Assembly: GCA_030141605.1 (NCBI GenBank) | Contig: JAQGDQ010000574.1 | Coordinates: 1 to 64,000 of the forward strand | Source: Tubiluchus corallicola | Taxonomy: Eukaryota > Priapulida > Priapulimorpha > Priapulimorphida > Tubiluchidae | Reading direction: 5' to 3' | DNA: 64,000 bases | In this document: one piece after another, positions 35,001-44,623 of the stretch | Layout of the letters: the number at the start of each line of letters is the position of its first letter | Numbering within the stretch: position 1 is the stretch's first letter | Made by a program: the position numbers and the translations under genes | Notes under the pieces: model-generated | What the model was told of the DNA's origin: nothing | Databases searched by the model: none | What the model saw: the letters and a program-made list of their open reading frames with translations, nothing else

Positions 35001-38000
35001 TCATCACTCTATGTTCTTTCTAAGCTGAGATAATCCACTTTGAAGTTGAGGTGCAGGCTACGCACTGAAAAACATAATCTTGAGAAAATCACTGTTAAAG
35101 TCAGTCATTGTTTTTGTCGCTTCTCTAAGGTCCACGGAGAGGAGTATCAACGAGTTAATTAGGAGTTCTATTTTCGGCAATTTTCACTTAGAAAACTACT
35201 GACGCAATGCCATTGTTGTGACGTAATCCATTATACTCTGTCTATAACCTTTTAACTTTAATTCAGTAAAAGCTGCTTTGCGTTAGGTAAGTAAACAAAC
35301 AGTAGGCAGGATGTTATGGGCTTTGTGTTATAAATGAGGACTAGGTAGAATGTTCGCGTATTATTGATTACACGTGTATTTATACGCAAAATCTTTTGCG
35401 GGGCCTTTGCTAGTCCATTATATTAATATTCTTGGTATATATATTTATATATAAGATTCGAGGCTACAGTTCTGACGAGGGCACCATTTGCGGCGATCTA
35501 TACATCAAACGAAAGGTCTCGATCTAGTGTCGTCTCATTGGGGGTTCATTTTTCGAATGGGGCCCACCGCGAGGAACAGGGGGCGAAAAACCTCCAAAAA
35601 TGGCCATTTTTCGGCCGTTTTTTGCAAAAGTTATACGGCTGAGATGTGGAGAACGGGAATGGGCCGAGGGTGGTGCTGGCTATGGATAGATAGCCCATTC
35701 AGCGATGGGTGTCATAGGCCTATTTAGAATTCGCGAGAGGGCCATGGGGTCCCGCAACGGGCGTTTTCCCGGACCCAACTCGCGATTTTTTCGAAATATT
35801 GGCCAAACAGCCTGCGGAAAAAATGTTCTAGCGGCGCCTGGTGAGACTCTCGGAAGGAGATATATAGCTCTTTAGAAAGAGGAAGAACGGGGCTACACGA
35901 TGGTGTGAGCTATATTTTAGGGCAGGTCCACCGAGAGGAGTACTGGCGAGTTAATTACATGTTCTATTTTCGACAATTTTCGCTTAGAAAACTGCTGACG
36001 CAAAGGCATTGTGCTGACGTCATCCATTGTACTCTGTCTATAATCTTATAGCTTTAATTCAGTAAAAACTACAGGCTTTGCCTTAGTTAAACAAACAGTA
36101 GGCATGATGTTATGGGCTTTGCGTTATACATGAGGACTAGGTAGGATGTTCGCGTATTATTGATTACACGTGATTTTTTACGCAAAATGTTTTGCGGGGC
36201 CTTTGCCTTTTCATAAACCAAGAACAAATAGTTTAGATGGATGATGACTGAGTCATAAAAACACCAAGTCAATTTTTCAATATTTGCTATCTAAAATATG
36301 AACTTCAAAACCTGAGAATACCATAACACTTACAATGAAACCACTGAAATAGCAAAACAGACCCACTACAAGTGGCATCAGAGCACTGAGAGCCATCTTT
36401 GAAATAGACAAGTTTTATTAATTAAAAAACTAACGTGCAATGACAAGAGCTGAGGTATCTGCATTCCATAGAATGATTTTCTCGATCCACCTGGCAATCG
36501 ATTCCATTAGACTCAGTATTAAAGCGACAACATCTGAGTGAACTATTACTAATGCTAACACAGTCGGCAGCACAAAAATGGGGCAAACAAAACAAATGTG
36601 TAGCAAAATAATAATAGATTACTGGTCAATATGCGGAACATTATGTCAGGTGAAAATACAGACAAGGTAATGGATTAGAAAACAATGCCATTGTAAAGAA
36701 GCCATCAGCAAAGTGTTTCTATGGTCATTTGCACTGCAAAGGGCACAGCACGACTACGTAATATGAATTATTTAATGTTCGATACAAAAACTTCACCAGA
36801 AAAAATGCAACGAAGGCCTGCATCATTTTTCAAATCGTGGGCCATAGTTTTTTATTTCCTTGGATGTTTTTGCATCAGAGGAACTTTGTGTCAAACCGAG
36901 GCACACGCCGGTAGTTTTCACAGTAATGAATATAATTTCTATGCATTTCATGGCAAAAACTCCAGCAAACACAGTTACTCACTTCATGGAGCAAAGCTGC
37001 GAGTGGGAATGTGGAGAGAAGATGCTACAAAGCCATTTCTAGATCAGCTGGTTATGATGCTCAGCGAAGCGGCAAACTTCACATACAAGGTGACATACAT
37101 GAAAAATTTGATAATTGTGAATAACGCAATCGAAACTGGAGAATTCGACTTGATACTGGCTTTAAATACAATGTTACCAGAAAGAGCAAAAACTATGACA
37201 TTTCTTCATCCAATTGCTTATGATTCTCACGTGTTTATCACAAAAAGGCATCAATTACAAGGTTTCAGTATAACAGACCCATTTTCCACACCTGTGTGGT
37301 TGTTTCTGGTATTATATGGCATAGCTGTAGGGCTGATACTTTACTGCATTGACTATAGTGAAAAGCTGCTGTACAAGGAGGAAGTGATTAGAAAATGCAG
37401 TAACTGTCAAATAAAACTGGAAAAACCGATGGCAAAGAAACAAAGTAAGGCATACTTCACTCGGTACACATTATCGTCATACCTTCAACAAGGTGGAACA
37501 TACCTACCACAGCGTTTATCTGCTAGGACGCTTATTGGATGGTGGTGGATTTTCGCTTGCATCATCACAGCCATGTACACGGGCACGCTGGTTAGTAAAC
37601 TATTTGTAAGCAAGCAAGTTTATCCGTTCACTACATTGCAAGAGTTAATAGACAGCGACATCATCCCAGTTACAATAGGTCAGCACAGCTCCACCATGCA
37701 AATGAAAGAGAGACCAGAATACAGAGAACTGTGGCAGAGAATGAAAATGGATCCCAATGTACCTGCTGACAATGCAGAAACGGCACTAGAGCTGACATCT
37801 AGTGGTAAATACACATTCTTTGCACGAAAGATTTATGCAAAACTGTATTTAATAAATGATTATGAATTATGTGGAAAATGCAGATTTTCCACTGCATTGC
37901 CTTCAATTTTTTCGACATCATCAGGATTAGTTGTACCAAAGAAAAGTAACTATACAGAAGTGCTAAATTTTGCTCTTCTTACACTAAAAGAACATGGCCT

Positions 38001-41000
38001 TGTAGACAAACTGCTAGAACAATTAATGCAGCCATCGAAAACATGTTTAGACTCGCCCAAGCAACAAGTAGGCACATTATCAATTAATGTGGAGCAACTT
38101 GACGTTGTTTTCTGGGTTGTGATATCTGGAATCGGTGTAGCATTTTGTACGTTTATTAGCGAGTTTGCGTACAAAAAGTTTGTGTAAAAAGCACATTCTA
38201 TTATGTGTTATTATGGTTTTTGTTAGGCTGTTTCATTCAAATAATCAGGACTTTGATATGTTTCCAGCAGAAGTGAAAAGCATCTGGAAGAGTCAGATCA
38301 GATAAAAAATTTATCTTTCAAAAATCTGCCTTCCTCATATTCCTTAAAGGAAAACTGGACCCAATCTTAAACTGCCCTGTAAAATATTGAAAGGGAACAT
38401 ACTATTTTATCAAGAATGACTTGCAAGAAAGAATTTATACTGCAGAATGGTAATTTTGCTTCGCTCCACTAGTTTTTCGCTGTTAAATGCATTTCGTTAT
38501 TTGCTAATTAGATGACAGTAGCACTGCGTCTCACAAAATGCATTGCACAAAAAACAGGTGGTGTTCCTGTCACAGTTCAGAGCTGTTCAGTTGTGACACA
38601 GTGCACACGTTCACAAAAACTCATAAGTGAGCACAGCTGTAAATTAGAAATTTAAACTTAAAATTCACCGAGTTCTGGTAGACCACACTGAAGGCTGTAC
38701 AGTAGCACTGTATTTCAATTTTTGCTTTTGCAAACACATGCAACAGCTCGTGGAATAGTTGTGCTGTTGAAAATTATGTTCAGTTGTGATGTCATCACTA
38801 GTTGGGCTTGCCGGCCCTTATTTAAATTTTTAACATATTATTTAATTATCAAAAACACTTGGGTATTATTATAGGTGTTAGTGCGTAAACTTTTACCATA
38901 CTACAAAGTGGGGTAGGATGTGAAAAATCATCCTGTTTTCCTTTTAAAAAAGTAAAGTTTCCCATTTTCTGGTCGAATGACGTTTTTCGACATCATCAGG
39001 ATTAGTTGTACCAAAGAAAAGTAACTATACAGAAGTGCTAAATTTTGCTCTTCTTACACTAAAAGAACATGGCCTTGTGGACAAACTGCTAGAACAATTA
39101 ATGCGGCCATCAAAAACATGTTTAGACTCGCCTAAGCAACATGTAGGCACATTATCAATTAATGTGGAGCATCTTGACGTTGTTTTCTGGGTTTTGATGT
39201 CTGGCATCAGTGTTGCACTGTTTACAATTATTGTCGAAGTTGCTTACAAGAAACTTATGAGTTGTAGTGTTGTAAGTTGTAATGCTCGTTCAATGCAGGC
39301 ATAAAAATAAAGATTATTTGAATTACATGAATTTAAGTGACAAAATGTAGTTAAAAATCCACATGCATATGGTCTAAAAACATAGAATTGAATCATATAG
39401 TTAGGTTACCGCTTTAACTTATAGCTGTATCGTTATGGCTGCCTACATGTGCATTTTTTAATCGGCCAACGTACAAACATGAATATATAAATTTGTACCA
39501 GACATTCGTACGTTCAACAGTGTATTATAACTGCAGCTGACAAGTTTCGAATTTGAATTTCACATTAGGTATCGCATAGGTGTTATTTTAGTGGATTCAT
39601 TGTACATTTGCACGGTATCATTTCAAAACTTTGGATCCAAAATTGAACAATTTAAACTAATTTAATTTAAGCAAATTAGAAAATTGGTTAGACAAACTCT
39701 ATTTGATCATTAATCATAATATATTCAGTAGACGTGTTCTAGATCAATAGTAATTAGAAATTAGTGTAAGTATTTAAGAATAGTTTTTCCAAAGTTTTTT
39801 AACTGTTCGAAACTAAAAATATCACAGTGATGTAGTAATTGCATTATAAACTTCACTAGCTTTCTAATTACATCCAACTTATAGTTACATATTAACATTG
39901 TCAATTATGGTAGCCACATGTAGGAGGAAGACTAGAAAGCACTCGCTCCTCCTTATTCCGTACAACAACCTTCACAAATAATTATTGTACTGTGTCTACG
40001 CAGTTTTGATTGGTTGCAATAAGTTTGGCTACGATGGTAATTATTCAATGACTGGTCGTTGTTAAATAAATCTATTCCATTCTATTCCATACTCTATTGT
40101 TTGGCCGGGTTATGTTGTTTCGCTTTATGCTGACGTTTCACAGTTTGCAGTTTGCACCTTACGGTAAACTTTAGCAATAGTATATTTGTGCCTACACGGT
40201 TTCTGCTTCAGCCAGCACTTGTGTCGAACATAAATAGCCATATCTATTAACACCTCACATAGGCAATAACATTTTCAAAGGTGTACAGTTCGCAGAATTC
40301 TCCTATGCAACACGTTGTCAGGCTAGGTGTTGTTGTAACATTAATTCGATGGTAAATATTCGTACATTAATATTTTCTAACCGTCATTTTCTACTAATGT
40401 CTAATGTAATTTTGTAGTAAAACTTGTCAGCTTGTGTAGTTGTAGTCAATTGTTACTGTAAATGTTACTAATGTCTAAATGTTACTAATGTCTAATGTCT
40501 AATGTAATCCTGTAGTAAACCTTATCAGCTTGTGTAGTTATAGTCTATTCTTACTGTAAATGTTACTAATGTCTAATGTAATCTTGTAGTAAAACTTGTC
40601 AGCTTGTGTAGTTATAGTCAATTCTTACTGTAAATGTTACTTGTGTCTAATGTAATCCTGTAGTAAAACTTATCAGCTTGTGTAGTTATAGTCAATTCTT
40701 ACTGTAAATGTTACTTGTGTCTAATGTAATCTTGTAGTAAAACTTGTCAGCTTGTGTAGTTATAGTCAATTCTTACTGTACATGTTACTTGTGTCTAAAG
40801 TAATCTTGTAGTAAAACTTGTCAGCTTGTGTAGTTATAGTCTATTCTTACTGTAAATGTTACTAATGTCTAATGTAATCTTGTAGTAAAACTTGTCAGCT
40901 TGTGTAGTTATAGTCTATTCTTACTGTACATGTTACTTGTGTCTAAAGTAATCTTGTAGTAAAACTTGTCAGCTTGTGTAGTTATAGTCTATTCTTACTG

Positions 41001-44000
41001 TAAATGTTACTAATATCTAATGTAATCTTGTAGTAAAACTTGTCAGCTTGTGTAGTTATAGTCTATTCTTACTGTAAATGTTACTTGTGTCTAATGTAAT
41101 CTTGTAGTAAAACTTGTCAGCTTGTGTAGTTATAGTCTATTCTTACTGTAAATGTTACTTGTGTCTAATGTAATCTTGTAGTAAAACTTGTCAGCTTGTG
41201 TAGTTATAGTCAATTCTTACTGTAAATGTTACTTGTGTCTAATGTAATCTTGTAGTAAAACTTGTCAGCTTGTGTAGTTATAGTCAATTCTTACTGTACA
41301 TGTTACTTGTGTCTAATGTAATCTTGTAGTAAAACTTGTCAGCTTGTGTAGTTTTGTAAATAGTGTATAAGGTCTGTTGTGGTGAGGATCCTAAATCATG
41401 TTGTTCAAACTGTCTGATCCAATCCTATAATAAATTATGTTTAAACTAAACTACCTATGTGCCTGGAAGGTGGGAAGTTTCTTATCCGGAGCCGAATCCA
41501 ACAGTTCCTGCAGCACACCCGCGCAGTACTCCATCACCATGTACATCTTCTGTTTTTCTTCATTGTAAAGAACATCCACCAGACGTATGACGTTCTTGTG
41601 ATGAAGTTTTCGAAGAAATCTGATCTCCCTGTAAAAATGTAGAGAAATAAAGTTAATAAAGATAATTAGTAATGATAGGTTGATTCTTAGCTTTGTTACC
41701 ATCATAATCAAAAATTGCTCTGTAATTTTTTAATCACTCCATTATACATTCGCTTGCTTATGTCTAAGAATTATGCTTGTGTTATGAAGTATATTTCAGC
41801 TGCGATTGTTTTTATGTTTCCGTTGTCAGATTTTTATTTTTAGTTCTTGTTTGATTTTTTTTTACTATGCACTTATTATTACTGTGTATGAATTGTATTA
41901 ACACGTTATAAGCATATCAATTTAATGTCATTCGCAACAATTAAATCTTTACTATACGCAGTACTAACACTAATACACTGTAGCACAGCGCTTATAAAAA
42001 TGTTCTAAGACTAACCAAAGGACAGCTAACTAGATGACCAATTGGTCTTTCGCTGCCCTTTCTTCACATTTTTGTTTCCAAATTAATTGTATTATAACTG
42101 TGCGTGTGTTGCAAGATAAATAAAAAGATTATTGATTATTATTACACCAATTAACCATCACAAGATTCCAGGCTGTGCTGAAAACGCTTAACTTTATTAC
42201 GATGAATGGTTTATTTTTATTCTTCGAAAATATTTTAGCTGATTTTAACGATTTAATTGAATGTTGTCAACTTTCTAACTTTAATTAAAAAATTTGAATT
42301 TTTGTAAAAATAGGCGGGAGAGCAAAACTTGGACAATTGAATGCCCTGAATCCAACTGCTTTTGCATTTTTGACACAGACAAATACTGAATTGAGTTTAA
42401 TTTGTAGCAATTTTCCAAATGTATGTACTTTTACTTTAATTACTAAGATGTAAGTACCGTATTTTCCCATGTATAAGAGACGCTTGTGTATAAGAGACCC
42501 CTTCAATTTTTAGGCAAAAATTCTGGAAAAAAGTTTTTTGGTAATGAATAACTTTATTCATCATAGAAATCATTAAATTCCTCATCACTCTCATCAAAAA
42601 TATCAACTGGAGTCAGACCTTCAGCAATTCCAGCCAGTTCATCATCAGAGGAGTCACTCTGCTCAAAAATGGCATTGTCCTCTGTGCCGTCCATGGCATT
42701 GGAGATGCCACACTTCTTGAAAGATTTAATAATGACCTCTGGCTTTACACCATTCCATGCCTTGAGGACCCAGCTGCAGACTTAGTGTCACAATTTATGC
42801 ATCTCATTGAAAAGACTTACTCCCATGTATAAGAGGCCCCCTATTTTTAAAGTGAAAATTCTGAGCAAAAAAGGGTCTCTTATACATGGGAAAATACGGT
42901 AAATAAAATACCCGCACAATTACATTAAACACATACGTTAAGTCTAATACAAAAGACTTTAGATATACCTGTTTTATTGTGCCCAAGGTCATCCTCGCTA
43001 ATGAGCAAAGAAGCAACATAGCGATTGTCAGGGCTATGTGACTCCTGGCTAGTTAGACATTTTGCACAGAAAAATTACTATATAAATATAGATCTATGAA
43101 AGAATCCTAATTGAGTTATTTACATGGCGAGTTGGGTACGATGCCAGCTATATTAGACTTGAATGACGATTACATGGGTAATTGATTACGATTCAAATTT
43201 AACACTTCGTTTACATTCAATTTCCAGTTTGCAAACGGGGTAAATACACTTTAACTCGAGATATGCTAAATTGGCGTAGTTCTCGACAAACAGCACAACT
43301 ACCCGGCAACAAGAAAGTCATGAGTTCGATTCCTGAATTGATCTAATCATTATAACGTCTTCAAGCAACAATGATATTATACGTCCACTGCAATGGTAGA
43401 AATAAGCAAGTCAACCCATAAAAGTTCAATGCTTATACAATATTTTCATGAGATTTACGAGATTAATGTTAAACTTTATATTGAGTTTTAATTTTAAGTA
43501 CGAAATAATAATCATTTACTTTCTTTGGAACTTTATCTTTCTCGTGTTTTGATTTCAAACACAAAATTAAAGTGTATAATCAATGTGTTAAAAATTATTT
43601 GGTATGTGTCATCCACAACAGAAACTGAAGGGTGAAGACATTTGTCTGTTTGTGACAAACAGGTAAATTAGTGCTAAGCAGCAAATCTGTGCTATGCAAT
43701 CTTTTATTAACAGATTTCACTGTAATATACGTGTTTCTCAATTATGGTACTAATCAAACAAACCTCTGAACGTTTTCTTCCCCATTTGGAATTTTCCTAA
43801 GCCTCTTCTTTTTCATTATTTTCACAGCCCGCCGTTCCAATGTTTCAGTATCGAGCATCTCTTTTACTTTACCATATGAACCTTCTCCTAACAAGTCACC
43901 CATTAGATACTTTCCTATCATCTTTGCTCTTTTCTTTCGCGGCTCATAAATAATTTGATCAGAGTCCACGCGGTGAAAAAACATGTCCATTCCGTCGTCG

Positions 44001-44125
44001 TCTGTGCTTAACATTTCTACTGGGTTTACGTCGTCAAAATGCGAATGATACTGATAAATCTCACGATTTAAATACATTTCACTCTCCGCTGCATCTGTCT
44101 CGGCTTGATCAGGGGTATAAAACAT
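28864..44125 (-). CDS. STK11 (LKB1) serine/threonine kinase, complete
   Basis: Master kinase that phosphorylates AMPK-family kinases in a complex with STRAD and MO25 (family knowledge). Exons in transcript order: 43764-44125, 41455-41628, 34727-34859, 32496-32632, 31263-31390, 30083-30140, 29293-29444 and 28864-29000, all GT-AG and in phase; 1281 nt, 426 aa (human about 433). Visible: glycine loop GEGSYGKV near residue 80 and the lysine of [10 protein letters not shown] (residue 102) in exon 1; VHKDIKPGN and DLGVAE (DLG in place of DFG, normal for LKB1) in exon 3; [11 protein letters not shown] in exon 4; [18 protein letters not shown] in exon 5; [16 protein letters not shown] in exon 7. The last exon ends [10 protein letters not shown], a CAAX prenylation box as in vertebrate LKB1. 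The ATG at 44125 is the first in frame. Introns carry a nested gene (intron 2) and large repeats. Confidence 0.97.
29033..29096 (+). mobile_element. tRNA-derived SINE head, fragment
   Basis: The 5' head (ACGGTTTAGTGTAGTGGTAA through CGAACCAGCG) without the body. It runs directly into the CT repeat. It lies in STK11 intron 7. Confidence 0.8.
29097..29252. repeat. (CT)n / (CCCT)n / (ATCC)n microsatellite
   Basis: Polypyrimidine on the plus strand, hence GA-rich in the STK11 transcript (intron 7). It ends in ATCC and ATCT runs. Confidence 0.97.
29640..30030. repeat. Interspersed repeat family D
   Basis: It shares 'tgaaaattatgttagtttgt', 'gatgtcgtcaatag' and 'atgaaaaatcatcctgt' with 38360-38975 and 51200-51800. 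It lies in STK11 intron 6. Confidence 0.7.
30204..31245. repeat. 21-bp minisatellite filling STK11 intron 5
   Basis: About 49 copies of GTACAGAGGTACGAGTGTAAG and variants occupy nearly all of the 1122-nt intron. The period is a multiple of 3 and the array is open on both strands. On the STK11 strand it reads as heptads such as SVPYTRT in the frame of exon 5. Left copies favour gtgta/gtatg variants and right copies favour gacta/gatgt, so variants are regionally ordered. Confidence 0.97.
31455..31582. mobile_element. MITE family E, right-end fragment
   Basis: It matches the terminal part of family E ('ggcattgtcaaatgcacata', 'ccttttcacgatcatcatca'). It breaks off at the GA repeat, which begins where the terminal GTGAAAAGG would lie. 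STK11 intron 4. Confidence 0.7.
31583..32120. repeat. (GA)n / GAGGGA microsatellite, 540 bp
   Basis: GA repeat with internal blocks such as GAGAGACGGAGGGAGAGA repeated several times. In the STK11 transcript it is a CU tract in intron 4. The 192-aa Arg/Glu frames here are products of the dinucleotide. Confidence 0.98.
32701..32962. repeat. 131-bp tandem duplication
   Basis: Two copies starting CACAGTCGCGCACAGGAGAT (32701 and 32832), with few differences, in STK11 intron 3. Confidence 0.9.
33055..33475. repeat. Interspersed repeat family B
   Basis: Runs from 'ccgacggctaactggtgtaa' to 'aaaaaagcctaactgtctca'; inverted relative to 14000-14710 and without its 40-bp array. STK11 intron 3. Confidence 0.7.
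33582..34289. mobile_element. Tigger/pogo-like MITE in STK11 intron 3
   Basis: It runs from CAGTAAGTCCTCGATTAACG to TTAAGCGAGGACTTACTG, inverted repeats of about 20 bp. TA precedes it (33580-33581), but the right flank is not TA. The interior matches 56520-57187 and, inverted, 47070-47757. Confidence 0.82.
34300..34680. repeat. Segment with an inverted copy in the RBM4-like gene
   Basis: 34300-34640 matches 46725-47075 in reverse complement almost throughout ('ctgagtgatgtaagtcgatg', 'caatagggctgagaaaacta'). It joins the Tigger-like element on one side and a family B fragment on the other, and the same junctions occur in the other copy. Confidence 0.8.
35095..36195. repeat. Interspersed repeat family G with direct terminal duplication
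   Basis: 35117-35400 and 35925-36195 are direct copies ('gcgtattattgattacacgtg', 'ggcatgatgttatgggcttt'). Between them is a G+C-rich block (35460-35920). The block plus one end recurs inverted at 54040-54440. STK11 intron 2. Confidence 0.7.
36721..38187 (+). CDS. Intronless ionotropic-receptor-like ligand-gated channel, nested in STK11
   Basis: Single open frame of 488 codons. The layout is that of a short ionotropic receptor: S1 lobe ([16 protein letters not shown] onward), membrane segment [20 protein letters not shown], pore and third segment with [20 protein letters not shown] (the motif corresponds to SYTANLAAF), S2 lobe, and a last segment [20 protein letters not shown]. There is no amino-terminal LIVBP-type domain. 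Arg in [12 protein letters not shown] occupies the place of the ligand-binding arginine; the acidic S2 residue appears to be replaced (FFARKIYAK), so a non-glutamate ligand is likely (inference by eye). The ATG at 36805 would put a signal peptide ([13 protein letters not shown]) at the start, giving 460 aa, and may be the true start. It lies in STK11 intron 2 on the opposite strand; no clear poly(A) signal follows closely. Confidence 0.9.
   Translation: MVICTAKGTARLRNMNYLMFDTKTSPEKMQRRPASFFKSWAIVFYFLGCFCIRGTLCQTEAHAGSFHSNEYNFYAFHGKNSSKHSYSLHGAKLRVGMWREDATKPFLDQLVMMLSEAANFTYKVTYMKNLIIVNNAIETGEFDLILALNTMLPERAKTMTFLHPIAYDSHVFITKRHQLQGFSITDPFSTPVWLFLVLYGIAVGLILYCIDYSEKLLYKEEVIRKCSNCQIKLEKPMAKKQSKAYFTRYTLSSYLQQGGTYLPQRLSARTLIGWWWIFACIITAMYTGTLVSKLFVSKQVYPFTTLQELIDSDIIPVTIGQHSSTMQMKERPEYRELWQRMKMDPNVPADNAETALELTSSGKYTFFARKIYAKLYLINDYELCGKCRFSTALPSIFSTSSGLVVPKKSNYTEVLNFALLTLKEHGLVDKLLEQLMQPSKTCLDSPKQQVGTLSINVEQLDVVFWVVISGIGVAFCTFISEFAYKKFV
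38360..38975. repeat. Interspersed repeat family D between the receptor gene and its partial copy
   Basis: It matches 51200-51800 ('atattgaaagg', 'tgttgaaaattatgtt', 'aaagtggggtag'). It ends a few bases before the duplicated receptor segment begins. Confidence 0.75.
38983..39304 (+). pseudogene. 3'-end duplicate of the receptor gene
   Basis: It corresponds to 37908-38187, the end of S2 and the last membrane segment. The copy opens with TTTTTCGACATCATCAGG directly after foreign sequence, so the N-terminal three-quarters are absent. The first 200 nt or so are nearly identical to the parent; the last 80 nt differ much more and extend to a new C-terminus (SCNARSMQA). An AATAAA stands 3-10 nt after its stop (39307). 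It has no start codon or S1 lobe, so it is a fragment unless spliced to something unseen. Confidence 0.85.
40385..41350. repeat. 74-bp minisatellite
   Basis: About 13 copies of a 74-bp unit containing TGTAGTAAAACTTGTCAGCT and ACTGTAAATGTTACTTGTG. It ends about 100 bp from STK11 exon 2, in intron 2. Confidence 0.95.
42457..42899 (-). mobile_element. Internally deleted pogo-type transposon
   Basis: The ends are matching inverted repeats of about 23 bp, beginning CCGTATTTTCCCATGTATAA on both strands. TA flanks both sides (42455-42456, 42900-42901). Only the 3' end of a transposase gene remains inside. It lies in STK11 intron 1. Confidence 0.9.
42554..42781 (-). pseudogene. C-terminal remnant of a pogo/Tigger-type transposase
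   Basis: An open stretch of 75 codons ends in a stop. It contains [20 protein letters not shown] and [13 protein letters not shown] followed by an acidic tail, a C-terminal pattern typical of pogo/Tigger transposases with a DDE_1 domain. The DNA-binding and catalytic parts are deleted. It stands within matching inverted repeats. Confidence 0.82.
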
Positions 44126-44623
44126 GACAAAATTAGCAAATTTCAATAAAATTTACAACAAATTATCCGCCATGATCTAGACGTACCTCTCACCTCAGTT
44201 ACCAAAGTTTTTGTAAACAAAAAAATAATAATTTTTTTATTAAACATTTTTTGTACCTTTTTTGCTTTTTTTGTTATGCTGTGTTTTTATGACAGTACAC
44301 TATAGTAAGTTTATGTGTCTTAAATAATGGTAAAAATATACTTATTAAATTATTTCACGAGATTACGAGAATGATCGAGACAGAAACCCGCATACAGGCG
44401 TGAATGGGAAATGTGTCCTTTTTGTTTTGGCTTATTTTCAAGAATTTAAAAAAGAAGTTAATTGTATAGGTAAATGCATAATGCTCCCGTTATATGTAAC
44501 TATGGAGCATGTTGTAGGCGAACATAGAATAATCTATTAACGAACGTATAACTGAGAACATATAACTAACGTTTAAAATTTTGAAAGCCGGCAAAATGTA
44601 CGTTATTTTCTCTTTTTAGAAAG
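44126..44623. promoter_or_regulatory. Bidirectional promoter region of STK11 and the RBM4-like gene
   Basis: The two start codons face away from each other about 500 bp apart. A splice acceptor (tctttttag, 44611-44619) directly before the RBM4-like ATG shows that this gene has a noncoding first exon within or near this gap. I cannot defend individual factor sites. Confidence 0.5.

Noticed and set aside
39035-39304. Independent 89-codon gene
   Set aside because: It is the in-frame tail of a 3' duplicate of the receptor gene and lacks a start codon and most of the channel.
43764-44146. STK11 start at 44146
   Set aside because: That codon is TTG; the first in-frame ATG is at 44125.
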